Shown: positions 9,279-18,681 of the stretch, one piece after another
Numbering within the stretch: position 1 is the first letter of the stretch
Layout: the number at the start of each line of letters is the position of its first letter
Source: Thermoflavifilum sp.
GTDB taxonomy: Bacteria > Bacteroidota > Bacteroidia > Chitinophagales > Chitinophagaceae
Assembly (NCBI GenBank): GCA_023511875.1
Contig: JAIMAQ010000008.1
Location: forward strand, 1-64,000
DNA length: 64,000 bases
Direction: 5' to 3'
Notes under the pieces: model-generated
The model's database searches: none
The model's input: the letters and a program-made list of their open reading frames with translations, nothing else
Told to the model about the DNA's origin: nothing
Position numbers and translations under genes: made by a program

Positions 9279-10367
9279 TCAAAGTCTTTGAATGACCTGC
9301 TGCCCCATGGCATCGGTACCTACTATCATGTGATTAGGTGTATGCTTATCGGCAATGTCAAGAGTACGGTAACCAGCTTTTAGGGTTTGATCCACTGCTC
9401 GGATTACGGCATCTGCCTCTTCCTGAAGCCCAAAGCCTATTTGCAACATCAGCGCAACCGAAAGGATGGATGCTAGCGGATTGGCAATGCCTTTACCAGC
9501 AATATCGGGAGCAGAGCCATGAATAGGCTCATATAGGCCCGTACCATCGCCTATAGAAGCAGAGGCCAGCATGCCCATAGAACCCGCAATTTGTGAGGCT
9601 TCATCGGTTAAGATATCGCCAAATAAATTGGCCGTGACAATCACATCGAATTGCCTGGGATCGCGAATGAGCTGCATAGCAGCATTATCAACAAACATGT
9701 GGGTGCATTCCACATCGGGATAATCAGCCGAAAGCCTTTGGACCACGGCTCGCCATAATCTCGACGATTCGAGCACATTGGCCTTATCTACCGAACAAAG
9801 TTTACGCCTACGCTTACGTGCCGCTTCAAAAGCTTTACGTGCAATGCGTTCTACCTCATAGCGATGATAGATCATTAAGTCTGATGCCCAGCTACCATCT
9901 TCGGCTTTTTTCTTTTCTCCAAAATATACATCGCCCGTGAGCTCGCGGAAAAACAAGATATCGGCACCTTGCAATACTTCTGGTCGAATACTGGAGGCGG
10001 CCAGCAGTTCGTCGAATAACTTGATGGGGCGTAAATTGGCATACAAGCCCAATTCTTTTCGAATACGCAACAAACCCTGCTCGGGCCGTACAGGCAAATG
10101 TGGATCTTGATCGTACTTCGGATGGCCAATGGCGCCAAACAAAATAGCATCGCTTTGCTGAGCTTTCTGTAAAGTTTCATCAGGCAAAGGATTTCCCGTG
10201 GCCTCTATAGCTACATGCCCCATGAGCCCTTCTTCAAAATGAAAATCATGTTCATACTTCTGAGCAATTGCCTGCAATACTTCCCTACCCCATCGGGTAA
10301 CCTCAGGCCCAATGCCATCTCCAGAAATCACTAAAATGTTTTTATGTACTTTTTGCTGTGTGGCCAT
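9279..10367 (-). CDS. leuB: 3-isopropylmalate dehydrogenase
   Basis: The enzyme oxidises and decarboxylates 3-isopropylmalate with NAD to 2-oxoisocaproate. The N-terminal ISGDGIGPEVTRWG, the LRKELGLYANLRP-type substrate motif and the metal/substrate region NLFGDILTDEASQIAGSMG are typical of the isocitrate/isopropylmalate dehydrogenase family. The GSAPDIAGKGIANP motif near the C-terminus completes the signature. At 362 aa the length is standard. It lies between leuD (38 bp upstream) and leuA. Confidence 0.95.
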   Translation of the reverse strand: MATQQKVHKNILVISGDGIGPEVTRWGREVLQAIAQKYEHDFHFEEGLMGHVAIEATGNPLPDETLQKAQQSDAILFGAIGHPKYDQDPHLPVRPEQGLLRIRKELGLYANLRPIKLFDELLAASSIRPEVLQGADILFFRELTGDVYFGEKKKAEDGSWASDLMIYHRYEVERIARKAFEAARKRRRKLCSVDKANVLESSRLWRAVVQRLSADYPDVECTHMFVDNAAMQLIRDPRQFDVIVTANLFGDILTDEASQIAGSMGMLASASIGDGTGLYEPIHGSAPDIAGKGIANPLASILSVALMLQIGFGLQEEADAVIRAVDQTLKAGYRTLDIADKHTPNHMIVGTDAMGQQVIQRL

Positions 10368-10405
10368 AGTTTAGCTTCCACTCTATATATTATAATTATA
10401 CCCAA

Positions 10406-11008
10406 CTATTTTTCATTTGCTTTCTCATAAGCCGTGATGGCTGCATCTAAGCTTAACAAATAATCTATATCGTCGTATCCATTGAGCAAACATTCTTTTT
10501 TATACAAATTGATATCGAAATACTCTGCTTCTCCGGTAGCCAGCAAGCGAAGCTGCTGCTGCGGCAGATCTACCTCGATCTGGGTATTTGGATCTTGGTA
10601 AATAGCATCAAATAAGCGCTGCAAGAATGCATCGGAAACCTGCACAGGAAGCAGAAAATTATTCAGTGCATTGTTTTTAAAGATATCGGCAAAAAAACTA
10701 CTCACTACTACTTGAAAACCATAATCGACCAAGGCCCAGGCCGCATGTTCACGAGAAGAGCCACAACCAAAATTTTTTCCTGCTACCAAAATACTTCCTT
10801 TATATAGAGGATTATTCAACACAAAATCTTTCTTGGGCTTATTCTCATCGTCGTTTTCATAACGCCAATCGCGAAACAAGTTTTTTCCAAAACCCTCGCG
10901 CGTAGTGGCTTTCAAGAAACGTGCAGGGATAATCTGATCGGTATCGATATTTTCTATCGGTAGCGGCACTGCCGTAGAAACAATATGCCTAATGGTACGT
11001 TTACTCAT
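10406..11008 (-). CDS. leuD: 3-isopropylmalate dehydratase, small subunit
   Basis: This is the swivel-domain subunit that pairs with LeuC to isomerise 2- to 3-isopropylmalate. It shows the family's [13 protein letters not shown] near the N-terminus and [17 protein letters not shown] around residues 77-93. The length (200 aa) is normal for the bacterial LeuD family. It follows leuC by 19 bp, so the two subunits should be made together. Confidence 0.95.
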   Translation of the reverse strand: MSKRTIRHIVSTAVPLPIENIDTDQIIPARFLKATTREGFGKNLFRDWRYENDDENKPKKDFVLNNPLYKGSILVAGKNFGCGSSREHAAWALVDYGFQVVVSSFFADIFKNNALNNFLLPVQVSDAFLQRLFDAIYQDPNTQIEVDLPQQQLRLLATGEAEYFDINLYKKECLLNGYDDIDYLLSLDAAITAYEKANEK

Positions 11009-11027
11009 TAGATGTTGAATTTGACGA

Positions 11028-12425
11028 TTAAAGGAATTCTCTTACATCTACTATTCTACCCGTGATCGCTGCTGCTGCTGCGGTGAGCGGACTAACCAAG
11101 AAAGTACGAGCCTGTGGCCCTTGTCGGCCTTCGAAATTGCGGTTTGAGGTCGACACACAATATTTACCCGGTGGAATTTTATCTTCATTCATGCCCAAAC
11201 ATGCCGAACATCCTGGACCCCGCAGCTGAAAACCTGCTTCCTCAAATATGCGATCAATGCCTTCCCGACGTGCCTGCTCTTCGACTTGCTTGGAACCCGG
11301 TACCACCCATACTTCTACATGAGGAGCTTTTTTCTTGCCCTTCACGAAATTAGCCACCAGGCGTAAGTCTTCCATACGCGAATTGGTACAACTGCCAATA
11401 AAGACATAATCCACAGGCTTATTCAGCAAATAAGTGCCGGGTTGGAGCGACATATATTGTAAGGCACGTTCAAAGGAAGGTCGTTCCTTCTCTGAGAGCT
11501 GTTCGAGTCGAGGGATGGGTTGGGTGATTTTAATACCCATCCCTGGGTTTGTGCCATAGGTAATCATGGGCTCAATATCGGCAGCATCGAAATGCAACTC
11601 TTTATCAAACACTGCATCGAGATCGGAATACAATGTTTTCCAATAGGCTAATGCACGATCCCAATCGGACCCCTTGGGCGCAAACCTACGCCCTTGCAGA
11701 TAAGCAAAAGTGGTCTCGTCTGGAGCAATCATACCTCCACGTGCACCCATTTCAATGCTCATGTTGCAAATAGTCATACGGGCTTCCATGCTTAAGCTGC
11801 GAATGGTTGATCCTGCATATTCCACAAAATAACCCGTGGCACCAGATGCCGATATCTGCGAGATGATGTAGAGAATAATATCTTTTGACACAACACCCTT
11901 CTTAAGTTGCCCATCGATGGTGATGCGCATTTTGCGCGGTTTGTATTGCCATATGCATTGAGTAGCCAATACCTGCTCAACCTCCGAAGTGCCAATACCA
12001 AAGGCAATGGTTCCCAACGCTCCATGCGTAGACGTATGGCTATCGCCACAAACAATAGTCATGCCCGGCTGAGTGAGCCCTAGTTCTGGGCCAATTACAT
12101 GCACAATGCCTTGAAAAGGATGCCCCAAACCATACAACTCAATCCCAAACTCTTCACAATTGCGCGTAAGCATTTCCACCTGGCGGCGTGAAAGCTCTTC
12201 GCGAATAGGTAAATGCTGATTCAAGGTGGGCACGTTATGATCGGCTGTGGCATGCGTACGATCGGGCCTTCTTACCCGAATGCCTCTCCTACGCAGCCCA
12301 TCAAAGGCCTGCGGACTCGTCACTTCATGAATAAAATGGGCATCGATATACAACACATCGGGATAGCCTTCTTTGCGCTGCACCACATGCGCATCCCAGA
12401 TTTTATCGAATAATGTTTGCCCCAT
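11028..12425 (-). CDS. leuC: 3-isopropylmalate dehydratase, large subunit
   Basis: This aconitase-family subunit binds the catalytic [4Fe-4S] cluster. The cysteine sites are visible as [13 protein letters not shown] and [14 protein letters not shown], and the family motifs [12 protein letters not shown] and [16 protein letters not shown] are intact. I set the start at 12425 ([15 protein letters not shown]), which matches the usual LeuC N-terminus, rather than at 12434. It is the first gene of the leu operon. No leucine-rich leader peptide is readable upstream, unlike the aro operon in this window. Confidence 0.95.
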   Translation of the reverse strand: MGQTLFDKIWDAHVVQRKEGYPDVLYIDAHFIHEVTSPQAFDGLRRRGIRVRRPDRTHATADHNVPTLNQHLPIREELSRRQVEMLTRNCEEFGIELYGLGHPFQGIVHVIGPELGLTQPGMTIVCGDSHTSTHGALGTIAFGIGTSEVEQVLATQCIWQYKPRKMRITIDGQLKKGVVSKDIILYIISQISASGATGYFVEYAGSTIRSLSMEARMTICNMSIEMGARGGMIAPDETTFAYLQGRRFAPKGSDWDRALAYWKTLYSDLDAVFDKELHFDAADIEPMITYGTNPGMGIKITQPIPRLEQLSEKERPSFERALQYMSLQPGTYLLNKPVDYVFIGSCTNSRMEDLRLVANFVKGKKKAPHVEVWVVPGSKQVEEQARREGIDRIFEEAGFQLRGPGCSACLGMNEDKIPPGKYCVSTSNRNFEGRQGPQARTFLVSPLTAAAAAITGRIVDVREFL

Positions 12426-12501
12426 AAACACCATTTTTATCTCAACGAAACGATGGCTTTACTTTTTACCTCCCTCAAACCTACGGCCATTCACGAGCTC
12501 A

Positions 12502-12519
12502 GTAGAATTTTATTTCTAC
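12502..12519. promoter_or_regulatory. Short inverted repeat between leuC and a divergent gene
   Basis: GTAGAA (12502-12507) and TTCTAC (12514-12519) form a 6-bp inverted repeat with a 6-bp spacer in the 169-bp divergent region. It could be an operator or may occur by chance in this AT-rich stretch. No attenuator-type terminator lies before leuC. Confidence 0.25.
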
Positions 12520-12594
12520 GAAATTACGATATTTACATTTCTAATGTTTAAAATAATATATTGATTATCAATTACATAAAAAATATTTTACCCG

Positions 12595-14148
12595 ATGCCC
12601 AATCAGATCAACGACGCACTATTTCAGTTAGTGAAAACGCTGACGAAGTCGGAAAAGCGTTTTTTTCAGTTGTACTTAAAAAGCCGGAAGACCAAAGATG
12701 ATTTGTTGTTTGTGAAGCTGTTTGAAGTGATGGATAAAATGCCACGTTACGATGAAAAGCTCATCTTGCAAAAAATACCTGCCATTCGCAAATCGCAGCT
12801 ATCGAATTTAAAAGCGCATGTATACAAACATTTGCTTACCAGCCTACGCCTGTTGTACAAACAAAAAGATCCAGTACTGGAGCTCCGCGAGCAGTTTGAT
12901 TTTGCACGGGTATTGTTTGACAAAGGTCTTTATCCACAAAGCTTAAAAATGCTTAATAAGGTTAAAGAGCAAGCCCGCAGACGTCATGAGCTGCTGCTCT
13001 GGCAAGAAGTATTGGAATTTGAAAAAACGATTGAGTCGAGGCATATCATGCAAGATATTGAACATCGCGCTGCTCGCCTTCGTGATGAATCGAATCAATT
13101 AAGCCGTCAAATTGCTAACCTGAGTTATTTATCTAACCTCTCCTTACAGATGTATGGATGGTACTTACGAATTGGCCATGTCCGCAACGAACAAGATGCA
13201 CATATGCTTCGAGAATATTTTCAAGCCGCCACCCAACATGTTGATCCTACGCACCTGAGCTTATATGAACAATTGTATTACTATCAAGCCTGTTGTTGGT
13301 ATCATTATGCCTTGCAAGATTTTATTCATTACTTCCGTTATGCACAAAAATGGGTGGATGTTTTTACACGCCATCCCGCTATGTTAGAATCCGATATTGC
13401 ACTTTATCTAAAAGGCATGAACAACTTGCTGAATGCGCATTTTTACAACAATTACTACGAAAGATATGTAAGCGATCTGCAAAAATTAGAACAAGTAATT
13501 AGCCAGTATCAGTCGCAATTCGACGACAATACAGTTACCTCAGCTTTCGCTTACTTATACACGGCTCGCATCAATAAACATTTTCTTGAGGGCACATTTA
13601 CCGAAGGATTACGATGGGTACCAGAAATCATCGAAGGTATTGAACAATTTCACGAAAGGCTCGACCAGCATCGTATTATGGTATTTTACTACAAAATTGC
13701 CTGTTTATATTTTGGTAGTGGTGATAATGAACAAACGATAGTGTATCTCAATAAAATCATTCATTTGAAAGTGGGCGATTTACATTCCGATTTACAATGC
13801 TTTGCGCGTATCTTACATTTAATTGCTCATTATGAGCTTGAAAATTATTCTCTGGTAGAATATTTGGTGAAATCGGTATATCATTTTATTGCTAAAAACA
13901 AAGACCTCAGTCAAGTGATGCAAGAGATTATTCGTTTTCTACGCAAGAATGTATATGCCAATCCGCGAGAGTTAAAACAATCTTTTATAGAGTTAAAAGA
14001 CCGGCTGCTGCAAGTGTCTACTAATCCATACGAAAAACGTTCGTTCCTGTATCTCGATATTATCTCATGGCTAGAAAGCAAGATCAGTAGCAAAACTGTA
14101 CAAGAAGTCATCCGAGAAAAATTTCTTCATCATATACCCAGATATTGA
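12595..14148 (+). CDS. Alpha-helical protein of unknown function
   Basis: I do not recognise a named domain in this 517-aa protein. It has no signal peptide or membrane segment, so it should be cytoplasmic. The sequence is rich in Leu, Tyr, Gln and charged residues arranged in helical heptads, with TPR-like stretches (for example LYPQSLKMLNKVKEQARRR and NEQTIVYLNKIIHLKVGD). The N-terminus (LVKTLTKSEKRFFQLYLKS) is basic. It is transcribed away from leuC and ends 2 bp before the stop of the convergent SufT-like gene. A helical-repeat scaffold is the most that can be inferred. Confidence 0.7.
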   Translation: MPNQINDALFQLVKTLTKSEKRFFQLYLKSRKTKDDLLFVKLFEVMDKMPRYDEKLILQKIPAIRKSQLSNLKAHVYKHLLTSLRLLYKQKDPVLELREQFDFARVLFDKGLYPQSLKMLNKVKEQARRRHELLLWQEVLEFEKTIESRHIMQDIEHRAARLRDESNQLSRQIANLSYLSNLSLQMYGWYLRIGHVRNEQDAHMLREYFQAATQHVDPTHLSLYEQLYYYQACCWYHYALQDFIHYFRYAQKWVDVFTRHPAMLESDIALYLKGMNNLLNAHFYNNYYERYVSDLQKLEQVISQYQSQFDDNTVTSAFAYLYTARINKHFLEGTFTEGLRWVPEIIEGIEQFHERLDQHRIMVFYYKIACLYFGSGDNEQTIVYLNKIIHLKVGDLHSDLQCFARILHLIAHYELENYSLVEYLVKSVYHFIAKNKDLSQVMQEIIRFLRKNVYANPRELKQSFIELKDRLLQVSTNPYEKRSFLYLDIISWLESKISSKTVQEVIREKFLHHIPRY

Positions 14149-14150
14149 AT

Positions 14151-14492
14151 TTATTCATAATCTTCAATACCCAACTGACGACGTCCTTCAGGGGTCATCA
14201 TCTCAAAGTTCCAAGGGGGCTCCCATACGATATTGACTTCAATAGTTTTGTTGGGGAATAAAGGTTCTAACACATGATGTATACCAGCCTCTATGGCCTC
14301 GCCCAACGGGCAATGAGGTGTAGATAAAGTCATGGTAATGACCAAACGATCGTTGGTAGTGAAATCTATATCATAAACCAACCCCAGGTCAATGATGTTT
14401 ACAAACAACTCGGGATCAATCACTTGATGCAAAGCATCCACCACTTTCATCTTGTCATGAAAGTACGGATCTTGTATGGACAGTTCCAACAT
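14151..14492 (-). CDS. SufT/MIP18-type (DUF59) iron-sulfur assembly protein
   Basis: This 113-aa protein matches the DUF59/MIP18 family. It has VVDALHQVIDPELFVNIIDL at the N-terminus (residues 17-36) and the conserved MTLSTPHCPLGEAIEAGI region holding the single family cysteine. Members (SufT, PaaD, the MIP18 proteins) help mature Fe-S proteins. The gene overlaps the end of the upstream 12-TM gene by 38 bp, so it is the last gene of the Rrf2-led operon. This supports a role in rebuilding clusters damaged by nitric oxide or oxidants. The precise client is unknown. Confidence 0.85.
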   Translation of the reverse strand: MLELSIQDPYFHDKMKVVDALHQVIDPELFVNIIDLGLVYDIDFTTNDRLVITMTLSTPHCPLGEAIEAGIHHVLEPLFPNKTIEVNIVWEPPWNFEMMTPEGRRQLGIEDYE

Positions 14493-15753
14493 GATCAGGA
14501 ATTTGTACGCGGTGAAACAATATCTCTACCACATTTACAGCATAACATAAAGCCATCCCCAACCAAGATAACGCAGCTGCATAAGCCAACCATTCATTAT
14601 GTGTAAATACGGCCAACAACCATAAGCCGATAGACAGCAGGTATAGCCTGAACTGCCATTGCAAGCGCCATTCAGTATACAACTGACGAGGTAATGGGAT
14701 CTTGAATTTACCATTCCATTGCTTGTAACGCGCATTCCACACAATGAAAGGCAGCGTTTTAAATGTTTGTCCTAAAATCAAACTGCTTACCCAACCCATC
14801 AACAACAACATGCCATAAATGATACTCCATTGATGATCCCATCTATATACCACAGGCAATAACAAAATAGCCAATAAGAGAAAAGCAAAGGCGAGCATAC
14901 TGTGTTTCATTTGCAGGTCTAATGGCTTTCTCACGCGATGTTGAAATGCATCGTATACATATGATATCTGAAACGCTATGCCGGCAACTATCATAACAGC
15001 TGCTATCCCACTGAGCCAATCAATGCCCTGAAGGGGAGCCTGAATCAGAAATATGATAAGTCCGCCATTTTGCCAGAAAAAAGCTGCCCTCAGGCGATTT
15101 TCTTTTTTAGATTTACCCAACAAAAACATGGGAATAAGTTTACTGCTCACTCCCGAAATCAATTGCAAAAACCAACCAGCTAATCCCACATGTGCATGAA
15201 TCTTTAACCAAATAGGTATAGGCACCGATGTGGAAGGATATACAAATTGCAAAGCGGTAAACCATCCCAGTGAAGTAGTCATCACAAACCAACTCGCAGC
15301 AGATACCAAAAAGCATTTTTGCATGTGATGACGATCGCAAGCCCCACCGGTAGAAACCACATTGATCCAATAAGCTACGCTTGCCAGCCAAATGAGTCCG
15401 CCTCCAGTGAGCATGAGCCATCCTGTTTGAAACCACCAAAAAGCACTAATTAACAATAAGGCTCCTGTGAACATGCACAAAAAACTCAACAACGACAACC
15501 TGCTGCTAAACAAATGATGTTCACATATTACGGGAAGAAGTTGATATGTTGCTCCCATCATGATCATGCTAGCCCAGCCTATGGTAAACATATGCACCAC
15601 AGATACCAGATGAGGAGCCGCATAATAGCCTTTCAGCTCTGGAATGATAGCAAATAAAGCTACCGCTATGCACAACAAAAAGAATGCACCACCGGCATAA
15701 AAGGGCAACACAGCATAATTCTTTGGTGCCTTGCCAATTTGAATATCAGCCAT
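14455..15753 (-). CDS. 12-TM haem-copper-oxidase subunit I-like / NnrS-like membrane protein
   Basis: Starting at MADIQIGK (15753) the product has 432 residues and about twelve hydrophobic segments. Conserved histidines lie in membrane segments: VVHMFTIGWASMIMMGATY in TM2 and KIHAHVGLAGWFLQLISG before SSKLIPMF in TM6. This layout resembles subunit I of haem-copper oxidases and the NnrS family linked to nitric-oxide metabolism. I cannot tell whether haem or copper is bound. The start overlaps the stop of the DUF2249 gene by 8 bp and the end overlaps the SufT-like gene, so translation is probably coupled. An upstream in-frame ATG at 15861 lies inside the previous gene and was not used. Confidence 0.75.
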   Translation of the reverse strand: MADIQIGKAPKNYAVLPFYAGGAFFLLCIAVALFAIIPELKGYYAAPHLVSVVHMFTIGWASMIMMGATYQLLPVICEHHLFSSRLSLLSFLCMFTGALLLISAFWWFQTGWLMLTGGGLIWLASVAYWINVVSTGGACDRHHMQKCFLVSAASWFVMTTSLGWFTALQFVYPSTSVPIPIWLKIHAHVGLAGWFLQLISGVSSKLIPMFLLGKSKKENRLRAAFFWQNGGLIIFLIQAPLQGIDWLSGIAAVMIVAGIAFQISYVYDAFQHRVRKPLDLQMKHSMLAFAFLLLAILLLPVVYRWDHQWSIIYGMLLLMGWVSSLILGQTFKTLPFIVWNARYKQWNGKFKIPLPRQLYTEWRLQWQFRLYLLSIGLWLLAVFTHNEWLAYAAALSWLGMALCYAVNVVEILFHRVQIPDHVGTVHTRSVLS

Positions 15754-16594
15754 GGGTAGCAGTTTGAACAATAAGCAACCACACTTCAGTTTCTGATTCC
15801 TGATAAATATAGCTGCGATAACTCGAATCATGCAACTCTTCAAGCAAATATATGGGTACACGCTTATGCTGTACCAGCAAGGCTTCTCCAGGTGCCAGAC
15901 TGGGTAGAATAGATAGGATCGTATGCATGGGTTGAGGCATTTCTAGATGCCGAACATCTACAAATTTCCGTTTGGATTCAGGAAAAAGCGCCAACATTTC
16001 TTCCCATTTCTGAAGATTACAATAAATGATTGCAGGTGCATCATCTTCATCATATGCAGTTGATGATTCTTGCTGATCAGACTTTAAAAAATAGGTATAA
16101 TACAATCCATCCGATTTTTTGATGGTATGGCTCATTGCGCCTTTTTTCCCTAATAATTGAATGAGGGGAATGGGTTCAAAGCTATTGATGATACACAAAG
16201 CCTGCCCGAACTGCAATCCCTCATACGCATGCAAAATATCTTTAAGCGGATCTTGACCTTGCTCGAGTGTTGGGCGCACATCCATCTCCACAATATCCTG
16301 GCTTGTTAATGTAGTGAGCCATTGCGGCAATGATTCTTCTTTTGCTTGCTCAATCGCTTGCTCTTCCCATTGAAACCCTATTTTTTCTAAAGCTTGACGA
16401 AAAGCTTCCAGCGTGCAACCTCCCATAGAAGCCGCTTGCGACACAGTAACCCGAGACGCGAACACCTTACGTAATAGAGGATTTTTTAATTTTTCTAATG
16501 GCTTAGCTAAAGAAGCAATTGCGTCTATGGCTTCTGGATTCTCCCGAATGATTTGTGAAATACGGGTATGCGCATTGACTATCATGTGTGTCAT
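15746..16594 (-). CDS. DUF1858 + two DUF2249 domain protein
   Basis: The first ~65 residues match DUF1858 (RISQIIRENPEAIDAIASLA ... ASRVTVSQAASMGG). They are followed by a DUF2249 domain around residues 103-170 (DVRPTLEQGQDPLKDIL ... GQALCIINSFEPIPLIQLL) and a second one near residues 205-275 (FVDVRHLEMPQPMHTIL ... GEALLVQHKRVPIYLLEEL). DUF2249 proteins are TusA-like small folds often found beside hemerythrins, RIC proteins and NO or nitrate respiration genes. It lies 10 bp after the hemerythrin gene. An internal start at 16585 (MIVNAHTRIS) is also possible. The biochemical role is not known. Confidence 0.8.
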   Translation of the reverse strand: MTHMIVNAHTRISQIIRENPEAIDAIASLAKPLEKLKNPLLRKVFASRVTVSQAASMGGCTLEAFRQALEKIGFQWEEQAIEQAKEESLPQWLTTLTSQDIVEMDVRPTLEQGQDPLKDILHAYEGLQFGQALCIINSFEPIPLIQLLGKKGAMSHTIKKSDGLYYTYFLKSDQQESSTAYDEDDAPAIIYCNLQKWEEMLALFPESKRKFVDVRHLEMPQPMHTILSILPSLAPGEALLVQHKRVPIYLLEELHDSSYRSYIYQESETEVWLLIVQTATHG

Positions 16595-16604
16595 ACATCA
16601 TTTC

Positions 16605-17099
16605 TTAAGATGAAGATCCCCAAAAAACATCGGCATAATCGTCTTGCATAGCTTGCTCATGCAACGCTGCTATGGGTTTCGACACTTCAACCAGGAAATG
16701 ATGAGGCAAGGCTTGCTCAAGATGCGGGAAAAGAACATCTTCTTCGAAATGAATATGACCCATTAATAAATCAATCAAAGTTTGATATGCAGCTACACGT
16801 TGATGATCTCGATAAAAAATTTTTCTCAGTTGTCGACGTATTTCATTGTGCTCTCTATATGCTTGCAAACAAAGCTCATCTTTCACCCTTCCAAACAACA
16901 AGTTTTCTTCTTCACTCAAATGCTCGCGCAAATGAGTAAACCAAAAATATTTTACATATTGTAACAAACGTTCTGGATTTATTTGTTTCTTCAGGCCCTG
17001 CTTAATACGCCAACAAAACATTAGATCGTAATGATGATCCTTCCCCAACGAACCCAAAGCTTCATCACGGTTGATAACCCATTGTTTTTTCATATGCAA
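16605..17099 (-). CDS. Hemerythrin HHE-domain protein
   Basis: This 164-aa protein is predicted to be a four-helix di-iron carrier. Candidate ligands are H22/H23, H56 and H60 with E63/E64, H84 (REHNEIRR), H115/H117 with E119/E120 (GHIHFEEDVLFPHLE), and H126. Such proteins bind oxygen or nitric oxide, or handle iron for cluster repair. It lies between the RIC-type gene (50 bp upstream) and the DUF1858/DUF2249 gene. ATG 17093 is an alternative start. It is more compact than the neighbouring RIC protein and lacks the ScdA_N domain. Confidence 0.85.
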   Translation of the reverse strand: MHMKKQWVINRDEALGSLGKDHHYDLMFCWRIKQGLKKQINPERLLQYVKYFWFTHLREHLSEEENLLFGRVKDELCLQAYREHNEIRRQLRKIFYRDHQRVAAYQTLIDLLMGHIHFEEDVLFPHLEQALPHHFLVEVSKPIAALHEQAMQDDYADVFWGSSS

Positions 17100-17149
17100 A
17101 TGGTTTGAGGAAATTTATTCCTCTAATTTACAAAAATTATACGCTTACA

Positions 17150-18109
17150 TTACGCAACTGTTTGACGATTTTCTTCCTCTAATGCTATGGCCTTGGGAAA
17201 CAAGATGTTATTTTCTAAATGAATATGCTGATATAAGTCATTTTCAAATTCCTCCAATTTCAGATACAAGAGCCGATAACTCTCGCAAGCATCTTCTGGT
17301 AATGTGTAGTTCTTTGATGCAGTATGAATAGCCTTTATGAGCCTAGCAGCTTCATCATGATCCATGACCATCATGTTAATAGGATTTTCAATACTCCCAA
17401 AAGGTGGATGTTGAAACGGCTTGTGTTCACTTTTTGCTTTAACCATTTCTTTTATGAAAGGAAATAAAATACGTTCTTCTTTCACTTGATGGGAAAGCAT
17501 TTCTGCCATTAAAGCCGCAGTATCCTGAGCTATTTTCAACAACTCTGGATGATTGGCTCCATGCCGCTGTGCTACCTTTTCACTGAGATCTTTGAGAATG
17601 GGTGCTGTTTCACTCACATATCTGTGGTGAATATTCACTATATAATCTGCCAGAAAATCAAGTTCCCATTCGTCAAAACGATGAAGCCTGTCGACCGGTA
17701 GATGCTCTGCCTCAGCTAATGCACGCTTTACCTCTTCTACATCTACACCTGCTGCCTTACAGGCTTCATCGAGTGAATGATTACCGTGGCAACAAAAATC
17801 AATGCCTAAACGTTGTAAAACTTCTGCTTTGCGTTGATCTGTTGCCGCAATTTGTCCTACTGTTAATGATTTATTGACTTTTTTTTTACCAATTTCCACT
17901 TCCCACCATTGTGGACCTTGTTGCTTGTACTCCCAGGTAAATGTATCACCTCGTTCAGCCAATAGTTGATAATACAATGGCTTAGGATCATGATCGTTCA
18001 AGATACTGAAGCTATCGCCTTCTTGCAAAGCATCAAAATGTTCGAAAATAGTAGGATGCTTCAACTTGGGTGGAATCTGGGTAACGTCTAATTGATGTGT
18101 GTGTGCCAT
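17150..18109 (-). CDS. RIC (ScdA/YtfE)-type di-iron repair protein with N-terminal DUF2249
   Basis: From the ATG at 18109 the protein has 319 residues in three parts: a DUF2249 domain (about 1-75), an ScdA_N domain (TVGQIAATDQRKAEVLQRL, GIDFCCHGNHSLDEACKAAG) at about 82-125, and a hemerythrin-like domain with HHRYVSETAP, MLSHQVKEERILFPFI, MDHDEAARLI and HIHLENNILFPKA. RIC proteins repair Fe-S clusters after nitrosative or oxidative damage. Canonical YtfE/ScdA is about 220 aa and lacks the leading DUF2249. A start at 18136 would abut the previous stop, but MAHTHQLDV fits the domain boundary better. Confidence 0.88.
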   Translation of the reverse strand: MAHTHQLDVTQIPPKLKHPTIFEHFDALQEGDSFSILNDHDPKPLYYQLLAERGDTFTWEYKQQGPQWWEVEIGKKKVNKSLTVGQIAATDQRKAEVLQRLGIDFCCHGNHSLDEACKAAGVDVEEVKRALAEAEHLPVDRLHRFDEWELDFLADYIVNIHHRYVSETAPILKDLSEKVAQRHGANHPELLKIAQDTAALMAEMLSHQVKEERILFPFIKEMVKAKSEHKPFQHPPFGSIENPINMMVMDHDEAARLIKAIHTASKNYTLPEDACESYRLLYLKLEEFENDLYQHIHLENNILFPKAIALEEENRQTVA

Positions 18110-18136
18110 AATGTTGCATTGTTTAAGTGAAACCAT

Positions 18137-18643
18137 TTAAGATATAGGAAAAAAGATTTTTTTCATGGTTGTCCAGCCAATCACCAACAAAACGGGTATT
18201 TTCAACAATTCAGTCAGTACAAATACCCAATGAATAGCAGTCATGGGCAATATATGACCAGCAATAACTTGCTGTGCCTGCTTATCGAGTGCTGGAAGCA
18301 ATAGAAAAGATTCTATCAACATGATCAGCCATAAGCCGATCACCCATATGCGAATATGTTTAAACTGCGAGATCCACAACCAAGTAACTAAGGTTAATAA
18401 AATCAACATCACCCATTGTATTTCTTGGGAAACATGAAATACAATACGCCCTATCTCTACACCTACAGACAAACTCAAATGAGGAGCCTGAAACTTCACA
18501 GGAGCTTCCATAAAACTAATAGCCGAAAAAAATCCAAACCAAAAGAAACTAATCAACACCATAAACTTTTGTGCAAGCGTTCCTGAAACGATAGAAGCTT
18601 TCGTGTAAACATTTTTACCAGTATAAGCAGTAGCCCGTTCCAT
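18137..18643 (-). CDS. Four-TM inner-membrane protein in the RIC operon
   Basis: The 168-aa product has four hydrophobic helices (about 27-47, 76-96, 100-118 and 138-160). I recognise no firm family. The second segment carries a histidine (GRIVFHVSQEIQWVM) and the fourth another (AIHWVFVLTELLKIPVLL), so haem or quinone contact is conceivable but unproven. It lies between the Rrf2 regulator and the RIC gene, and its location implies a membrane part of the same stress response. A 19-bp palindrome lies 39 bp upstream of its ATG. Confidence 0.7.
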   Translation of the reverse strand: MERATAYTGKNVYTKASIVSGTLAQKFMVLISFFWFGFFSAISFMEAPVKFQAPHLSLSVGVEIGRIVFHVSQEIQWVMLILLTLVTWLWISQFKHIRIWVIGLWLIMLIESFLLLPALDKQAQQVIAGHILPMTAIHWVFVLTELLKIPVLLVIGWTTMKKIFFPIS

Positions 18644-18681
18644 ACTAAAAATATTAAAATACCTTTTTGTCTTTTATATCA

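Noticed and set aside
12426-12594. A leucine leader peptide and attenuator before leuC
   Set aside because: I read the minus strand and found no Leu-rich short ORF and no terminator with a T-run before leuC.
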